Positions 30,862-39,466 are shown, counted from the stretch's first letter. The stretch: 64,000 nt of DNA from SZUA-36 sp963704855 (GCA_963704855.1 CAVPHY010000002.1:682001-746000), one strand, 5' to 3'. The notes: generated from the sequence alone by a model not told the origin. Made by a program: numbers and translations.

Positions 30862-32615
30862 TTCCCTGTCTGCATCTGTGGCGCCGCCGCACCACCTAAA
30901 CGTCTGATTGAACCCACACCGGTCAAAAGACCATCCTCGCTCACCTCGATGGCATTCGGGCCACCAAAGTAAAGGTCCGGGTGTTGATAGCGTTTCACCT
31001 CATGGCCCATTTCCAGGAGGAGTTCGATGGTCTTGGCCGGAAAATCATCCTCCAGCTGTATCTGCTTGTAGGCATCGTAGCCGGTGAACTTGGGTGCCCT
31101 GATCGCATTCTCCAGGCTCATATCAAAGTCGATGACGTTGACCAGGATTTCGACAATCGTCGAACCGATACGGCCGGCACCGGGCGAGCCGATGACCCAT
31201 TGCAGCTTGCCGTCCTTTCTGACGATCAACGGGGCGATGGTGGTGCGCGGGCGACGCCCCGGCTCCAGGTTGATCGGACTGCCTTCCTCGGCTTCACCCT
31301 TGAAATTGCCCAGTTCGTTGTTCAGGAAATAACCATCGACCATGTTACCGGTGCCAAAAAAACTGGATATGGTCTGGGTCCAGGAAACCGCATTACCGGC
31401 CTTGTCGACAACCGAGAAATGCGTGGTCGATGGCGGCTCATCCTCGACCGTGCCCTCGATCACGGCCTTCTCCCGTGCTTCGAGCATCACCTCGACGTAG
31501 CTTGCGCCATTTTCATAAGGACCGGGATCACCCACCCGCTCGCTGTACCAGGAAGACGGATCGGAGGCTTTTGACAGGTCGATCTGCATCAAACGCTGCC
31601 GTGCATAATCCTTGCTGATATAGCCTTTCTCCGGGATGTAGGCATTGGTTTGGGGATCACCCATCCAGCGGCGTTGATCCAGCGATGTCAAAATCAGGGC
31701 TTCCTGCATGATGTGGATCGCAAGCGGATCATCCCAGCTCATGATGGCAAGGTTGAAATGCTCCAGGATATTGAGTGTAGCCAGGATACGCGGCCCGCCG
31801 ACGGGATTACCCGGCACGGTGAGTTCGTAACCACGGTAGCTGCCCTTGACAGGCGTTTTGGATAACGCGCGGTAAGCCTGCATGTCGGATTTGCGCGCCC
31901 AGCCGTCATTTTCCTGCATAAAGCGGTCTAGATTGTCGGCCAGTTCGCCGTTGTAGTATGCATCGACACCCTTCTCGGCGATGATCTTCATCGTACGGGC
32001 GAGCGCCGGGTTGCGGTAAACCGACCCCGCCATCCACGGCATGCCTTCGTCGAGGAATTCAGGCGCGTTTTCTGTCAGGATTTCAAACGCATCCATATTC
32101 ACCCTGGCAAAGGTTTCGTTGACCTCGAAACCTTCTTCAGCAAGGCGGATCGCGGGCGCGGCAAGTACTGAAAGGGGCAGACTCGCCAATTCAAGCGCCT
32201 GGCCTATACCCGCGGGCACACCGGCCACACAATAGCCCTTGGGTGTGTACTTGACCTCGTTGAGCTTACCCGCTTTGTCCAGGTTCCCGTAGTTGGCCAG
32301 TGCCGGCGCCGTGCTGCGAAAATCAATCGCAAGCTCACGCCCGTCCGCCATCACCACGACCATGTAGCCTTCCCCGCCGAGCCCGGAGGCGTAGGGTTCA
32401 ACAACCCCCAGGGCCAGGCTGACGGCAATCGCCGCATCTACGGCATTTCCACCTTTTTCCAGGATCTCGGCACCGGCCGCGGCCGCCAGCGGGTGGGCTG
32501 CCGTTACCATACCTTCTCTTGACTGCAGGATCGGTGCAACACTCACGGCAAGGGCAGTCGGCACCGCCACCAACCAGCAAATACCGATTAAAAGCCACGA
32601 GAAACGCTGTTTCAT
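30858..32615 (-). CDS. ggt: Gamma-glutamyltransferase (third of three), exported
   Basis: The start at ATG 32615 has AAAGGA nine bases upstream; a signal peptide ends near PTALA. The fold is complete with GGNAVDAAIAVSLALGV, VGGPRILATLNIL, nucleophile region STTHFSVVDKAGNAV (Thr near residue 397) and GSPGAGRI. It is the second gene of the long operon, after the DUF6305-like gene. It resembles the GGT at 24282-25997 more in the N-terminal half than the GGT at 5305. A depolymerase or transpeptidase role on gamma-glutamyl chains is likely. Confidence 0.92.
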   Translation of the reverse strand: MKQRFSWLLIGICWLVAVPTALAVSVAPILQSREGMVTAAHPLAAAAGAEILEKGGNAVDAAIAVSLALGVVEPYASGLGGEGYMVVVMADGRELAIDFRSTAPALANYGNLDKAGKLNEVKYTPKGYCVAGVPAGIGQALELASLPLSVLAAPAIRLAEEGFEVNETFARVNMDAFEILTENAPEFLDEGMPWMAGSVYRNPALARTMKIIAEKGVDAYYNGELADNLDRFMQENDGWARKSDMQAYRALSKTPVKGSYRGYELTVPGNPVGGPRILATLNILEHFNLAIMSWDDPLAIHIMQEALILTSLDQRRWMGDPQTNAYIPEKGYISKDYARQRLMQIDLSKASDPSSWYSERVGDPGPYENGASYVEVMLEAREKAVIEGTVEDEPPSTTHFSVVDKAGNAVSWTQTISSFFGTGNMVDGYFLNNELGNFKGEAEEGSPINLEPGRRPRTTIAPLIVRKDGKLQWVIGSPGAGRIGSTIVEILVNVIDFDMSLENAIRAPKFTGYDAYKQIQLEDDFPAKTIELLLEMGHEVKRYQHPDLYFGGPNAIEVSEDGLLTGVGSIRRLGGAAAPQMQTGK

Positions 32616-32689
32616 ACGTAACATTCCTTTATTCAAAAACCAGCAATCCACCCGCTATGGGGCAAGCGGGTAGTTTCTGCGGAAGATCG

Positions 32690-33247
32690 CTATGGCTGGA
32701 GGACACCCCATTGAGTCAGCACCTCTTTTAACGGTGCATCGGTCTCACGAACGGAACCTGCCGGCAGTAGGTTCACACCTGACTCTTCTGCGAGATTTGT
32801 GAACAGACCATCGAAATCACCACCTTCAACGACGATCAATTGATCCGCCATCGGAACAGCCTCGACAATAAACAGGTCGGTCAGCGTGCCGCGGCGACCT
32901 TTGCCGCCGATATGCATGACCAGTATTTTCATGCCCTTCGCCCTGGCGGCGTCGGTAACGGCCTGCATCCGTGCAATTTCTGCATCCTTGTCGATACCTG
33001 CTTCACCCAGGCCCTTTGAACTGCCTGCGACCACGGTGATGAGAACTTTTTCGTTGGTCAAACCATCCGCCTGCAGCAGCTTCTCCAGGCCCGCGTCAAC
33101 CCCGAGTTTCTTGAGAACAACCTTGACCATCATGGCATCGGGGCTTTGCCCGAAGGGTGTCAGGACAACATCCGAAGCCAACGATGCGCTGCTGAAGGCG
33201 GCAATTGCGGAACAGGCCAAAATCGCCCGGAATATACTGTTTTTCAT
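32690..33247 (-). CDS. Secreted DUF6305-like protein, first gene of the PGA operon
   Basis: The start at ATG 33247 follows AAAGGAAA at good spacing and begins a signal peptide ending near SASLAS. The mature part has a Rossmann-like alternation with VLITVVAGSSKGLGEAGI and ILVMHIGGKGRRG, which I recall from the family named DUF6305; this needs a profile search. Function unknown. It leads the cluster and could act as a periplasmic binding or accessory protein for the permease or hydrolases. Confidence 0.6.
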   Translation of the reverse strand: MKNSIFRAILACSAIAAFSSASLASDVVLTPFGQSPDAMMVKVVLKKLGVDAGLEKLLQADGLTNEKVLITVVAGSSKGLGEAGIDKDAEIARMQAVTDAARAKGMKILVMHIGGKGRRGTLTDLFIVEAVPMADQLIVVEGGDFDGLFTNLAEESGVNLLPAGSVRETDAPLKEVLTQWGVLQP

Positions 33248-33262
33248 GGCATTTCCTTTCAT

Positions 33263-33698
33263 CTGGTAAAAGCTTTAATGATAGCCGACATTCTTTCGTA
33301 AATAGATCGGGGTGTAAACAGCTATCACCCGGAATATCAGCGAACACGTCGCTAATTCGCTGATTTCCCTGTATCAGGATTTTAACGGTTGCCTGCACGG
33401 ATTCTCCAATGACCTTTTGGGCCTCGCCCATAGCGCGAGTCTATGTGCCGGTATTTGTCCCTGCATATCACCCGGTGTGCCCGATGAGTGCGGCAGCCAG
33501 TTGTGCAAACGATGCTGTGGCAGAAGGCTTCTTCGGTATGTGTGAGCGAGAGCGGGTCCACTCTATTTTAAACCGTCCATGGAAACGGCGTAGAACCCGT
33601 TTTCAAGATCGTTGGCCCCACCAAATGACAACATTGAGCGTGATCGTGGTATTTTCAGAATTTTATTACGTTATGAAACAGTGTATTACGGAGTAGTA
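33263..33698. other. Gene-free stretch upstream of the PGA operon
   Basis: About 436 nt between the operon's first gene and the tRNA gene. It holds the operon's upstream region, including the inverted repeat at 33336-33364, and no reading frame that looks like a real protein. A TATCAT element just upstream of the ribosome site could be a -10 box, but I cannot place a convincing -35. Confidence 0.5.
33336..33364. promoter_or_regulatory. Inverted repeat (candidate operator) upstream of the PGA operon
   Basis: ATCAGCGAA and TTCGCTGAT form a perfect 9-bp inverted repeat with an 11-nt spacer, 89 nt before the first start codon. One repeat per helical turn side is typical of a dimeric repressor or activator site. 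LysR2 or an unlinked regulator could bind it. Confidence 0.5.
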
Positions 33699-33774
33699 TG
33701 GTGCCGATAAGAGGATTCGAACCTCTGACCTACGCATTACGAATGCGCCGCTCTACCGACTGAGCTATATCGGC
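33699..33774 (-). tRNA. tRNA-Thr (anticodon CGT)
   Basis: A 76-nt cloverleaf on the minus strand: acceptor GCCGATA pairs with TATCGGC, D arm GCTC...GAGC, anticodon stem GCGCA/TGCGT with loop TTCGTAA (anticodon CGT), T arm with GGTTCGAATCC, discriminator A and an encoded CCA. Its 3' end faces the poly-gamma-glutamate cluster, the orientation expected if an element had integrated there, but no integrase or repeated 3' end is seen. Confidence 0.95.
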
Positions 33775-33956
33775 TCCGAAGGGCGGCAAGTATATTCAAA
33801 TCAGCACGCTGCGACAACATCGGCGGTGGGTTAATTGCCTACCTGATATTCAAATTTGGCTGACAGATCTTCGACGCGGTTTGAGCTATCGCTGTCACCC
33901 TGCAATCCGGAGAATCTAACGACATCAACAACACGCTGACCAGGGGGGCGCAAATC

Positions 33957-34496
33957 GTGGTTGTATATCCAAAATGTCGAGGATCTTTTTGGTCCGGGTC
34001 CAGCCGGTTCAAAAATGCGAATGCCGGATTCAGCCTACTTGAGGTACTTGTCGCGACCACCGTATTTTCTCTCGGGTTGGCAGGTTTCGCCGCTCTTTTA
34101 CTGAACAGCATCATCGGTTCTACACAGGCTCGCCGGGAAGGCATTGCAGCCATCGCCGCAGCCAGCCTGTCAGAGCAGATCCGTCTGAACCCGGTCGCGC
34201 TGGGGCGCTACCTTGATCCACCACAAGACATTTCCGAATTTTGCGCAGGCGAGAACCTGTGCACACCCGAACAGCAAGCCGACTATGATTTCAGGCTCTG
34301 GCAACTGGAACTCGCCGATAGCATCCAGAATGCCAGGGGGTTGGTGTGTCGTGATGAAACCCCACAGGATGGTGTTGAGGGAGACGATCTTTGTGACGGC
34401 ACCGGTCCCCTGGTGATCAAGATCTTCTGGAATGGCCAGGGTAACGATGAAGCCGGTGAATCGAACCAGCACCGGTTCACCCTGGGTGTGTCCTGA
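33957..34496 (+). CDS. pilV: Type IV pilus minor pilin PilV
   Basis: From a GTG start the 179-residue protein shows a prepilin peptidase site G-FSLLEVLVATTVFSLGLAG with Glu at +5, then a helix and a globular part with paired cysteines (FCAGENLC). It fits PilV, a minor pilin that helps prime pilus assembly. It opens a run of four pilin-like genes with one-base or overlapping junctions. Confidence 0.85.
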   Translation: MVVYPKCRGSFWSGSSRFKNANAGFSLLEVLVATTVFSLGLAGFAALLLNSIIGSTQARREGIAAIAAASLSEQIRLNPVALGRYLDPPQDISEFCAGENLCTPEQQADYDFRLWQLELADSIQNARGLVCRDETPQDGVEGDDLCDGTGPLVIKIFWNGQGNDEAGESNQHRFTLGVS

Positions 34497-34497
34497 T

Positions 34498-35250
34498 ATG
34501 CGGGCGGCCAGAATCGACCGTGGGTTCTCGCTGATCGAACTGATGATCGGTGTATTCCTCTCCATGATTCTGTTAACCGGCATCGTCCAGTTGCTGGGCG
34601 GCAGTGTTTCAGCCTACCGTTTACAGCTGAACCAGAGCCAGCTTGAAGAATCCGTTCGCTACGCGCGTGATGTCCTGATCACACACATTGCCCAGGCAGG
34701 CTACCAGCCGCAACCATGGCAAAACCTGACGGGTATACCGGCGGTGACCGATGAGGCCCTGAACGGTGGTTCTGCAGCGCCCGACCAATTGGGTCTGCAG
34801 CGTTGGTCAAGGCGCAACTGCTACGGCAACGATAACCCGGTCAACGATGGCGATGGCCAACCGGCATTCTATTTGCTACAGGCCCGCTTCATGGTCAACT
34901 CCAGTAATAACCTCGCGATTACCTGCCGTTACGGGGCGGATGTTTCCAGCTTACAAACGCAGATGAACAATTTCGGCCTGGTGGAGGATGTAGAATCAAT
35001 GCAGGTTCTGTACGCGGAAGACCGGAATGGCGACACGCTAGCGGATGGCTGGGTAACTGCACAGGCATGGCAACAGGAGAGTAATATCCTGGCGGTGAAA
35101 GTGGCGCTGCTTCTGTCCACAAAACTGCCATTCGACCAGGCCAACAGTACGCAAATCACCCTGCTGGATGAATCCATAAGCCCGGCCGCAGACGGTCATT
35201 TACGCCGCGTCAGAACACTGACAACAGCCATCCGCGGAAGGCTGAGATGA
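34498..35250 (+). CDS. pilW: Type IV pilus minor pilin PilW
   Basis: The ATG at 34498, one base after the pilV stop, gives the prepilin signal RG-FSLIELMIGVFLS directly; a longer upstream frame would bury it. The 250-residue protein matches PilW in size and in the QLNQSQLEESVRYARDVL stretch after the helix. It acts in the inner-membrane priming complex with PilV and PilX. Confidence 0.88.
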   Translation: MRAARIDRGFSLIELMIGVFLSMILLTGIVQLLGGSVSAYRLQLNQSQLEESVRYARDVLITHIAQAGYQPQPWQNLTGIPAVTDEALNGGSAAPDQLGLQRWSRRNCYGNDNPVNDGDGQPAFYLLQARFMVNSSNNLAITCRYGADVSSLQTQMNNFGLVEDVESMQVLYAEDRNGDTLADGWVTAQAWQQESNILAVKVALLLSTKLPFDQANSTQITLLDESISPAADGHLRRVRTLTTAIRGRLR

Positions 35251-35918
35251 CCACCCACGGGGCACGTCGTGCGCACGGCGCTATAAAAACCCGGCCAGGT
35301 ATGGTCTTGCTGCTTTGCCTTATCTTCCTGATGGCACTTACCCTTCTGGGCCTGTCGGCTTCTTCTGACACCATTTTGCAGAACAAGCTTACCAGTAACC
35401 TCCAGCAAGCCGAGCACGCCAAGCAGTCTGCTCTTTCAGCTCTTTCATGGGCAGAACACTGGATACTGAATATGGAGGGGCCCGCCCCCGCAGTCTGCAC
35501 CGCACCCTGTAGTAACTTGAAACTTCATGCCACCGGTGATCTGCCGCCCCGTCCGGAGTTCGAAAGTTTTTCATGGTGGGAGGAACACGGGCACGAAGCG
35601 GGTATCGATCCCCTGAATGGAAACCGGACTGCAGCGCTCTCCAGTAGCGGCTTCAACCCACCCGTCTGGATTGTTGAAGTTGCTCAAAGCGTTCCACCCG
35701 TCGAAAACGGCACCGAGGATTTACAGGTCTGGTACCGGGTTCTGGCGCGAGGCACTGGTCAGACAGAAACTGCTGTTTCCGTAATTGAAAGTACCATTGT
35801 ACGTTCCTGGCCAGTGATCGAAGACAAGCAATCACCGGACAGCAATCTTACAAAACCTTGTCCGGGCGCTGAACCGGCAGCAATCTGCGGGCGTTTTTCA
35901 TGGCGTGAATTGCGTTGA
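35247..35918 (+). CDS. pilX: Type IV pilus assembly protein PilX
   Basis: The start overlaps the pilW stop (ATGA). The 223-residue product has a hydrophobic N-terminal helix (GMVLLLCLIFLMALTLLGLSA) without the usual Glu at +5, as is common for PilX, then SNLQQAEHAKQSALSALSWAE. PilX sits with PilV and PilW in the minor pilin complex. The usual next gene, pilY1, is missing here. Confidence 0.82.
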   Translation: MTTHGARRAHGAIKTRPGMVLLLCLIFLMALTLLGLSASSDTILQNKLTSNLQQAEHAKQSALSALSWAEHWILNMEGPAPAVCTAPCSNLKLHATGDLPPRPEFESFSWWEEHGHEAGIDPLNGNRTAALSSSGFNPPVWIVEVAQSVPPVENGTEDLQVWYRVLARGTGQTETAVSVIESTIVRSWPVIEDKQSPDSNLTKPCPGAEPAAICGRFSWRELR

Positions 35919-36343
35919 CCAACATGCGCACCAGGCCCGCACGAATATCAAGTCATGGCATGACACTGATCGAACTGACCATCGTGGTCGCCGTGATTGG
36001 CATACTGATGGCAACGGCAGTGCCCAGCTATCGCAGCCACACGTTGAGGGTCCATCGCTCCGAAGCGATCAGGATGTTGTTACAGGCCTCCATGTGCCAG
36101 GAGCGCCTCAATGCCAGCCGTGGTTACTACGACACCAGCCTGTGCCAGACGGCTTCCGAGCAGCAGCGCTACCGCTTAAGCTATGACTCACCGGATACAC
36201 AGGGTCAGACCTATGTTGCAATAGCCGTCCCCGCGGGTGCGCAACTTGCTGACCCCTGTGGCAGCCTGTTGCTGGATCAGAGCGGTGTCCGCAGTATCAG
36301 CGCCCAGGATATCAGCGCTGTAAAGTGTTGGAGCGGCCGCTGA
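35915..36343 (+). CDS. pilE: Type IV minor pilin, PilE-like
   Basis: A short leader ends in HG-MTLIELTIVVAVIGILMATAVPSYR, with Glu at +5 and a classic pilin helix, then a C-terminal region with a disulphide-type cysteine pair near LADPC and VKCW. It starts at TTG 35915 overlapping pilX, or at ATG 35924. The 142-residue size fits a PilE minor pilin. A weak hairpin (CCCT/AGGG) with T residues follows near 36350. Confidence 0.85.
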   Translation: MTNMRTRPARISSHGMTLIELTIVVAVIGILMATAVPSYRSHTLRVHRSEAIRMLLQASMCQERLNASRGYYDTSLCQTASEQQRYRLSYDSPDTQGQTYVAIAVPAGAQLADPCGSLLLDQSGVRSISAQDISAVKCWSGR

Positions 36344-36429
36344 GAAAAGACCCTGGCAGGGATTTTCATTACGTCTGCTGCGTAAGTCACGTTCTTCGTC
36401 CCCGGTTTAGTGAACACGCAAAACAACGT

Positions 36430-37683
36430 CTAATCGAAATTGTTTCGGCGACTGTGGCCCACCACGTCTTTGACCACTGCCTTGCCGTCAGCAATCTTGC
36501 GTTTGATCTTTTCGAGCCAAACTCGGGCCCACGCAAACTCGATGGCGAGAATCGAAAGCCCCAGCGGAATCACGATCACGGCGGGACCAGGTAAAACGAT
36601 CATAACCACACCGATCAACAACACCGAAGATCCCAGTAAGAGAATGACGGTCCTGCGCGCCTGCCTGTACGATGTAATCGCCAACCGCTCAAGTTCATCA
36701 GCCAGCGGGGAGAGCAATGCCGCGGTGTCTTGTACCGATCTCAACGATGCGATGACACCCACTGCCAGGATCGCGCCGATCACGGCCAATGAGACCAGGT
36801 TTGGAATCGGGTAATGGTGAACCAGGATCATCTTGATGCCGATATAGGCGAGTAGAAAAACCAGGCTCATCTTTATGTAACGGAACCTGTCCATTAATCC
36901 CGCCAGGACGAAATACAAAGATCGCAGTCCGAGAATCGCAAACACGTTGGATGTAAAAATAATAAAGGAGTCGCGCGTTATGGCGAAGATTGCCGGTATC
37001 GAGTCAATCGCAAATGTAACGTCGCTGGTCTCAACCAGAACAAGCGCCAGGAATAGCGGTGTCGCCGTTCGTACGCCGTTGATATGTACGAAGAACCGGC
37101 TGCCGTGAAACTCTGCCGTGACGGGATAGACGCGACGTACAAGCCGAATAATGAAGTTTTCTTCCAGCGCAGCGCTATCGTGACGCATCACCAGCATACT
37201 CGCCGCGGAGAAAAGCAACAGTGCGCCCAATATATAGACGACCCAGTCAAACCGCTCGATGATTGCAACGCCACCAAAAATCATTGCGCCGCGAAGCACA
37301 ATCGCGCCGAGTATTCCCCAGAACAGGACCCGGTGCTGGTCTGCGAGCGGCACACGGAAGTGGGCGAAAATCATTGCGATGACAAAAATATTGTCAATGG
37401 ACAAAGACTTTTCCACTACGTAGCCGGTGAAATACTGAATGGCCGCCTCGGCTCCCGTTAGCCGATCCGTGTCCATGTCCCAACCCGCCGGATTGAGCTC
37501 GTAAAGGTAGTAGACACCGATATTGAAGACGAGCGCGAGGCTGACCCACACTGCCGTCCACCCTAGCGCCTCGGGCAAAGTGACGACGTGCGCCTTCTTA
37601 TGAAAAACGCCAAGATCCAAAGAAACAATAACGACGATCAGTACAAGAAAACTGATCCAGACGAGTGCGGTAAAAGAGATCAT
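36430..37683 (-). CDS. TerC/Alx-type membrane protein fused to a PGPGW domain
   Basis: Start at ATG 37683 (a TTG lies just before). Residues 1-320 are a TerC-family core with about nine helices and conserved acidic segments (SLDLGVFHKKAH, EKSLSIDNIFVIAMIF, ETSDVTFAIDSIPAIFAI). Members include the manganese exporter Alx. The C-terminal 75 residues add two helices with VLPGPAVIVIPLGLSILAIEFAWARVWLEK-type sequence, matching the PGPGW transmembrane domain. It lies between pilE and ispH, normally neighbours in pseudomonads, so it looks like an insertion into conserved order. Confidence 0.85.
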   Translation of the reverse strand: MISFTALVWISFLVLIVVIVSLDLGVFHKKAHVVTLPEALGWTAVWVSLALVFNIGVYYLYELNPAGWDMDTDRLTGAEAAIQYFTGYVVEKSLSIDNIFVIAMIFAHFRVPLADQHRVLFWGILGAIVLRGAMIFGGVAIIERFDWVVYILGALLLFSAASMLVMRHDSAALEENFIIRLVRRVYPVTAEFHGSRFFVHINGVRTATPLFLALVLVETSDVTFAIDSIPAIFAITRDSFIIFTSNVFAILGLRSLYFVLAGLMDRFRYIKMSLVFLLAYIGIKMILVHHYPIPNLVSLAVIGAILAVGVIASLRSVQDTAALLSPLADELERLAITSYRQARRTVILLLGSSVLLIGVVMIVLPGPAVIVIPLGLSILAIEFAWARVWLEKIKRKIADGKAVVKDVVGHSRRNNFD

Positions 37684-37864
37684 CAATCTGAAGCTGCTTC
37701 TTCGGCCGCCGCAAGAATCGCCGCCTTACGTTGACGTGCCCGGCGCGCCAACATGTTCAGGCCTCCTACGAGTGTCGAGAACGCCAGTGCGAGCATCAGC
37801 ACAACCGGGTTTGCGTGTACGAATCTCCCAACGGCTTCGAGAACAGGCTGATTAATTCAGCCAT
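37683..37864 (-). CDS. Small ORF coupled to the TerC gene, probably frameshifted
   Basis: ATG 37864 follows a strong GGAGG but its frame closes after 22 codons. A second frame reads through FVHANPVVLMLALAFSTL and GGLNMLARRARQRK to a TGA that overlaps the TerC start (TGATG). One missing base near 37845 would join them into about 60 residues. The second part resembles the end of TerC proteins. Start and integrity are uncertain; an internal ATG at 37796 would give 37 residues. Confidence 0.4.
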
Positions 37865-37976
37865 TGAACCTCCAAACGCATCAATTCGATAAACATATCC
37901 ATGATCGACAGTCTACCTTATGAAATGCGATACCGCTATTGCATCGTAGACGGGGCAAATCCCTGCGAAGGACCGC

Positions 37977-38930
37977 CTACTCGACGGTCTTGATACGCAG
38001 TTGTTTCGGCAGGGCAAATACCATGCTCTCCGCCACGCCTTCGACATTCACGACACTGGCAGGACTATATTGACGAAGGCGCTCGACAACTCCCGCGACC
38101 AGGCTCTCCGGTGCCGAAGCGCCCGCCGTAACGCCAATCCGCTTCGCGTTCACCAGCCATTCGGCTTTGATGTCTTCTGCACCATCGATAAGGTAGGCTG
38201 GCACACCCTTCTTTTGTGCGAGTTCACGCAAACGGTTGGAGTTTGAACTGTTGACCGAGCCGACGACCAGCACCAGGTCAGCGTGCAGGGCCAACTCCTT
38301 GACCGCGTCCTGGCGATTTTGCGTGGCGTAGCAGATATCGTCGTGTTTGGGCCCGACAATAGCGGGAAATTTCGTTCGTAATGCGTCGATAACACCCTGG
38401 GTATCGTCAACCGACAGGGTTGTCTGGGTTACATACGCCAATTCGTCCGGGTAAGTGACTTCCAGTTTATCCACATCCTCGGGTGATTCCACCAGGTATA
38501 TCCGGTTGTTACGCGGTGGTTTCTTGTACCACTGCCCCAGCGTGCCCTCCACTTCCGGATGCCCTGCGTGCCCGATAAGTACGGCGTCGTACCCGGACTT
38601 GCAGTGTCTTGCTACCTCGAGGTGAACCTTGGTGACCAGGGGGCAGGTTGCATCAAAAACCTTCAAGCCACGCTGCTTACCTGCCTTGCGTACATTCTGT
38701 GAGACACCATGGGCGCTGAAAATGACGGTGGCATTATCCGGTATGTCATCCAGTTCTTCGACGAATATGGCGCCCAGGCCAGCCAGGCGGTCCACCACGA
38801 AACGGTTATGTACGACCTCGTGGCGCACATAAATGGGTGCACCGAACAGCTCCAGTGCACGCTCAACGATTTCTATTGCCCGGTCGACACCGGCACAGAA
38901 ACCGCGTGGATTGGCCAGTAGAATTTCCAT
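37977..38930 (-). CDS. ispH: 4-hydroxy-3-methylbut-2-enyl diphosphate reductase
   Basis: The last enzyme of the MEP isoprenoid pathway makes IPP and DMAPP using a [4Fe-4S] cluster. Cluster cysteines occur in NPRGFCAGVDRA, DATCPLV and DDICYATQNRQDAV; GHAGHPEVEGT and TQTTLSVDDT are the usual active-site stretches. ATG 38930 overlaps the lspA stop (TGATG). About 317 residues, full length. Last gene of the ribF-ileS-lspA-ispH unit. Confidence 0.96.
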   Translation of the reverse strand: MEILLANPRGFCAGVDRAIEIVERALELFGAPIYVRHEVVHNRFVVDRLAGLGAIFVEELDDIPDNATVIFSAHGVSQNVRKAGKQRGLKVFDATCPLVTKVHLEVARHCKSGYDAVLIGHAGHPEVEGTLGQWYKKPPRNNRIYLVESPEDVDKLEVTYPDELAYVTQTTLSVDDTQGVIDALRTKFPAIVGPKHDDICYATQNRQDAVKELALHADLVLVVGSVNSSNSNRLRELAQKKGVPAYLIDGAEDIKAEWLVNAKRIGVTAGASAPESLVAGVVERLRQYSPASVVNVEGVAESMVFALPKQLRIKTVE

Positions 38931-39466
38931 CAATCCTCAACACCCTTCTTGCTTGAAACCGACAGGAACAGGCCATCCAGCAGCAGAAGCACCACGCCAC
39001 AGGTGATCGCCGAGTCAGCCAGGTTAAATGCGGGCCAATGCCAGTCGCGGTAGTAGACATCTATAAAATCAACTACATAGCCGTAGTTAATCCGATCGGC
39101 GAGGTTACCAACCGCGCCCCCGATAATCAGCCCAAGTGCCGCAGCGGTCAGCTTTTCCCGTGCGGACAACCTCAATAACCAGACAATCAGCACCACCGTC
39201 ACCACCGATGAAAGACCGGTAAACAGCCAACGCTGCCAGCCACCGGCATCACTGAGAAAACTGAAGGCAGCGCCATAGTTATGCGCGAGGGTCATATTCA
39301 GCCAGGATGTCACCTCGACCGGGCGGTAAAGCTCCAGGGCTTGCGTTGCCAGGTCCTTGGTCCATAAATCCAACACCACGACCAGCACGGATAACAGCAG
39401 CCAAACGAATGCCAGCGGGTTTTGAAACATCACCCGGGGTTCTTGTGTGGGGCTGGTCATCGTCAT
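38930..39466 (-). CDS. lspA: Lipoprotein signal peptidase (signal peptidase II)
   Basis: The inner-membrane aspartyl protease cleaves prolipoprotein signal peptides at the lipobox cysteine. Four helices are visible in 178 residues. The catalytic aspartates sit in GNLADRINYG and FNLADSAI. Its start overlaps the ileS stop by four bases. Its substrates should include the lipoprotein GGT and D-aminoacylase of this window. No fkpB gene separates it from ispH, unlike in pseudomonads. Confidence 0.95.
   Translation of the reverse strand: MTMTSPTQEPRVMFQNPLAFVWLLLSVLVVVLDLWTKDLATQALELYRPVEVTSWLNMTLAHNYGAAFSFLSDAGGWQRWLFTGLSSVVTVVLIVWLLRLSAREKLTAAALGLIIGGAVGNLADRINYGYVVDFIDVYYRDWHWPAFNLADSAITCGVVLLLLDGLFLSVSSKKGVED

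Noticed and set aside
33409..33696. 95-residue plus-strand frame before the tRNA
   Set aside because: No ribosome site, no recognisable domain and an irregular composition; it lies in the upstream region of the PGA operon.
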